A DNA stretch of 64,000 nt from Paramecium sonneborni (Eukaryota > Ciliophora > Oligohymenophorea > Peniculida > Parameciidae), in assembly GCA_905182985.1 (NCBI GenBank), contig CAJJDN010000095.1:19885-83884 (forward strand), in the 5' to 3' direction. The notes under the pieces were generated by a model. It ran no database searches, was not told where the DNA came from, and worked only from the letters and a program-made list of their open reading frames with translations. The translations under genes and the position numbers were made by a program. Shown here in pieces: positions 61,942 to 64,000 of the stretch. Numbering within the stretch: the first letter of the stretch is position 1; every line of letters begins with the position of its first letter.

Positions 61942-63912
61942 ATGTTATTGACAATTAAATATTAGGGGAGAGTGAAATAATTGAATTTGGATAGAAGAAT
62001 AAATGTTTAGTCTTTATAAATATTATTAGGACAATTATTTAGCACAAAGAATAAAATAATTGGATTAATTGATTTAGATGGTAAATCTTAAATAAATAAA
62101 GCGTAGGCAATTATTTCGATTTAGGGTTATTTGTTTAATAATTGAATTACACAAAATGTAGCAATTATACATTGGTAAGTGAGGATGGATAGAATATTGG
62201 AGATAATAACATATAATAAGGAATAATGAAACATACTTGTATATCTGATTACAACAATAAACTTTAATTTATAGATTTTATATATGATTTAGAGGAGTTT
62301 CAATATATATTGGGAGATGATTAATATACATGCATATATTTAATAGATGAAAAAGATATATCAGCATTAGATTTTTTATGTTCTTTAGAACCGATAATAA
62401 ATAATCTAAATAGTTAGATTAATTTTTATTATTCATTTAGTAATAGATTATAAGAATAAATAAAAGAGAATGAACCATAGAGTAAAACTTTGTGGGTATA
62501 TAAAGGATCAAAAAGGATTGTATCAATTTTATTAAATAATGATAAAAAGATGAAGTAAATGGATGAAATAATTCATAAACTTGTTTAAACTAAAATTTAT
62601 GGTACAAGCACTAAGAATTCTAACATTAGATAAGTATCTTAACTTTCATCATAACAATCTCCAGATAAAAGAAGAAGTAAATCAATTAGAAGAATGGTTG
62701 AAGAATCTTTAATTCATAATAGTATAGGTTCCAGATATGTTACTAAAGTTTAAGCAAAAGTTATTTAACAAGTACCATCTAGAGGAAGTGATATACCAGA
62801 TGATTAAATTTCATATAATCTCTCAAATCCAAATGAATCTATTATAAATTAATAAGATCTATTATTTAGAATTATTGCTGAATTAGAAGATAAAGAATTA
62901 CTTGATATGACTATGGCTAGATTAGTTAAAAGATTGTTAATTGAAGAAAATAAAGAGATTATTACAGTTCTATTCTAATATTAATAAAGAACTATAGATA
63001 TTTAAAATTTATCTGAAAGATTGAATAAAATAATTGAAAATTCTAAAAATTAATAAAGACCTACTTCACCTTTTTAAACTTTAAAATAAACTAAATAATA
63101 GATTAATAATACTAATCAATAATCTATACAAGATAATCAAGAAATTAAAAATTTAATTATTGAAAGTAATAATTTTGAATTCTCTTCTGAATAATTTGGT
63201 ATCATAAATCATTTATGGAATCAAAATGATCCAGTCATTATTAGATTATGTACTGATATTTATAAAAAATAAATTAAAAAAGAATAAGCTTCTTTAAAAC
63301 CTTTATAACTTTATGCAGATAATAAATTCAATGAATTATTACAATAAAATTTTAAAAAACCAGAAATAAACATTATTTAAGATTGTAAAAACAATAAGTC
63401 TGGATCTATTTATGCCACTCTCTAACATTTTAGATATGAAACTAATGTTAATTATTTTATTAATGATTTAAAAAAAGCATTATAACAAATTCATAATCAA
63501 AATTAACTATTAACAGAACCAGAAAAATAGACTGATTATTAATCCAAAGAAATTAGATTATTTAAATTTTAATCACCAAAGGCTCCTTCTCCTTTATGTG
63601 TATTGATGCCAAATTTTTAAAATTTAGCTAATGAAGCTCTCTCACCTCCTCCATAATCATAATCTTAGAAGCAAGAAGAAAATAATCAAAATATTTAATC
63701 ATATGGTAATATATCAGATGAATTATAAAGAGTTTAATTGTTTTAACCACTCCCAAATCAAACAACTAAATAAAAATAATAAATTTAGTAGGAACTCTAA
63801 TAATTAAGCACTTAATTAAATGAACCAAAATAATAATAATAATAATTATAATAATAATTACAATAATAACAATAACAATAATAACAATAATAATAATAAT
63901 AACAATAATAAC

Positions 63913-63982
<70 letters not shown>

Positions 63983-64000
63983 GAATGTAGTGGCCAAAGA
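61942..64000 (+). CDS. Gln-rich protein with a long polyQ tract (3' partial)
   Basis: ATG 61942 (MLLTIKYQGRVKQLNLDRR), one 26-nt intron at 62081-62106, open to the right edge; about 677 codons visible. The first ~70 residues (INVQSLQILLGQLFSTKNK, IIGLIDLDGNYFDLGLF) look like a small ubiquitin/PB1-like fold. Then comes a mixed helical region (LEDKELLDMTMARLVKRLL), FNELLQQNFKKPEINIIQD, a Pro/Ser/Gln-rich part (FQSPKAPSPLCVLMPNF), and from 63831 an almost pure Gln tract. Gln-rich text dominates the last 150 codons. Function unknown. It is probably the same strand and unit all the way, as no TGA occurs after the intron. Confidence 0.75.
63831..63983 (+). repeat. TAA/CAA microsatellite encoding polyglutamine
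   Basis: 153 bases made almost only of TAA and CAA codons in the frame of the surrounding gene: 51 codons, of which all but two (TTA, Leu) encode Gln under the ciliate code. In the standard code this would look like a non-coding (AAT)n repeat. CAA interruptions cluster in the first half. Confidence 0.9.

Noticed and set aside
63812..63997. Minus-strand polytyrosine-like frame
   Set aside because: Antisense reading of the polyQ-encoding TAA/CAA repeat.
1..64000. CRISPR arrays, operons, ribosome-binding sites, insertion sequences
   Set aside because: The genome is eukaryotic (ciliate); none of these is expected and no spaced direct-repeat array or transposase was seen.
1..64000. tRNA, rRNA or telomere (G4T2/G3T3-type) sequence
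   Set aside because: I looked for cloverleaf-like GC-rich islands, rRNA-like conserved segments and telomeric repeats and saw none. A tRNA could still be missed by eye.

Overview
This window is ciliate somatic (macronuclear) DNA, almost certainly from a Paramecium species. It is extremely AT-rich. Genes read through TAA and TAG, which encode glutamine, and stop only at TGA. Reading frames close only when tiny introns of about 20-34 nt with GT...AG ends are removed. One gene is a trichocyst matrix protein and another an SF-assemblin, both typical of Paramecium. Because TGA is the only stop, long shadow frames are common, so I relied on protein-like composition, family motifs, intron-rescued frames and gene packing. 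All calls were made by eye; no search was run.

Left part (1-35.5 kb). A large cysteine-rich receptor-like gene runs off the left edge (1-4574). After it comes about 30 kb in which intact genes are interleaved with decayed ones. Intact or nearly intact: a small polytopic membrane protein (8000-9047), a coiled-coil/WD40 protein (12500-14844), a cysteine-rich surface protein (22918-23742) and a TPR protein with one miniature intron per repeat (29592-32197). Decayed: at least three further WD40 genes, three arrays of the ciliate GGGxYD...KIGKW repeat family, membrane-protein genes and a surface-antigen-like scrap, all with in-frame TGA codons and/or uncompensated frameshifts.

Right part (36.8-64 kb). 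This is ordinary compact gene-dense DNA. In order: a serine/glutamine-rich coiled-coil protein (-), an MFS transporter (+), SF-assemblin (+), a trichocyst matrix protein (-), a pseudokinase (+), a MORN protein (-), an uncharacterised acidic protein (-), a CFAP97-like protein (-) divergent from a small microtubule-associated-looking protein (+), a low-complexity charged protein (-), several small coiled-coil proteins, a 1757-aa polytopic protein with a PAS domain (+), and a Gln-rich protein ending in a polyQ tract that runs off the right edge (+). Several of these (SF-assemblin, MORN, CFAP97-like, trichocyst protein) fit cilia, basal bodies and cortex.

Assembly. There are three direct sequence duplications at assembly joins: one beside a 603-N gap (35512-35933 = 36646-37067) and two perfect tandem copies joined by a single N (45421-46594 = 46596-47769; 51244-52356 = 52358-53470). 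I interpret them as unmerged contig overlaps, not biology.
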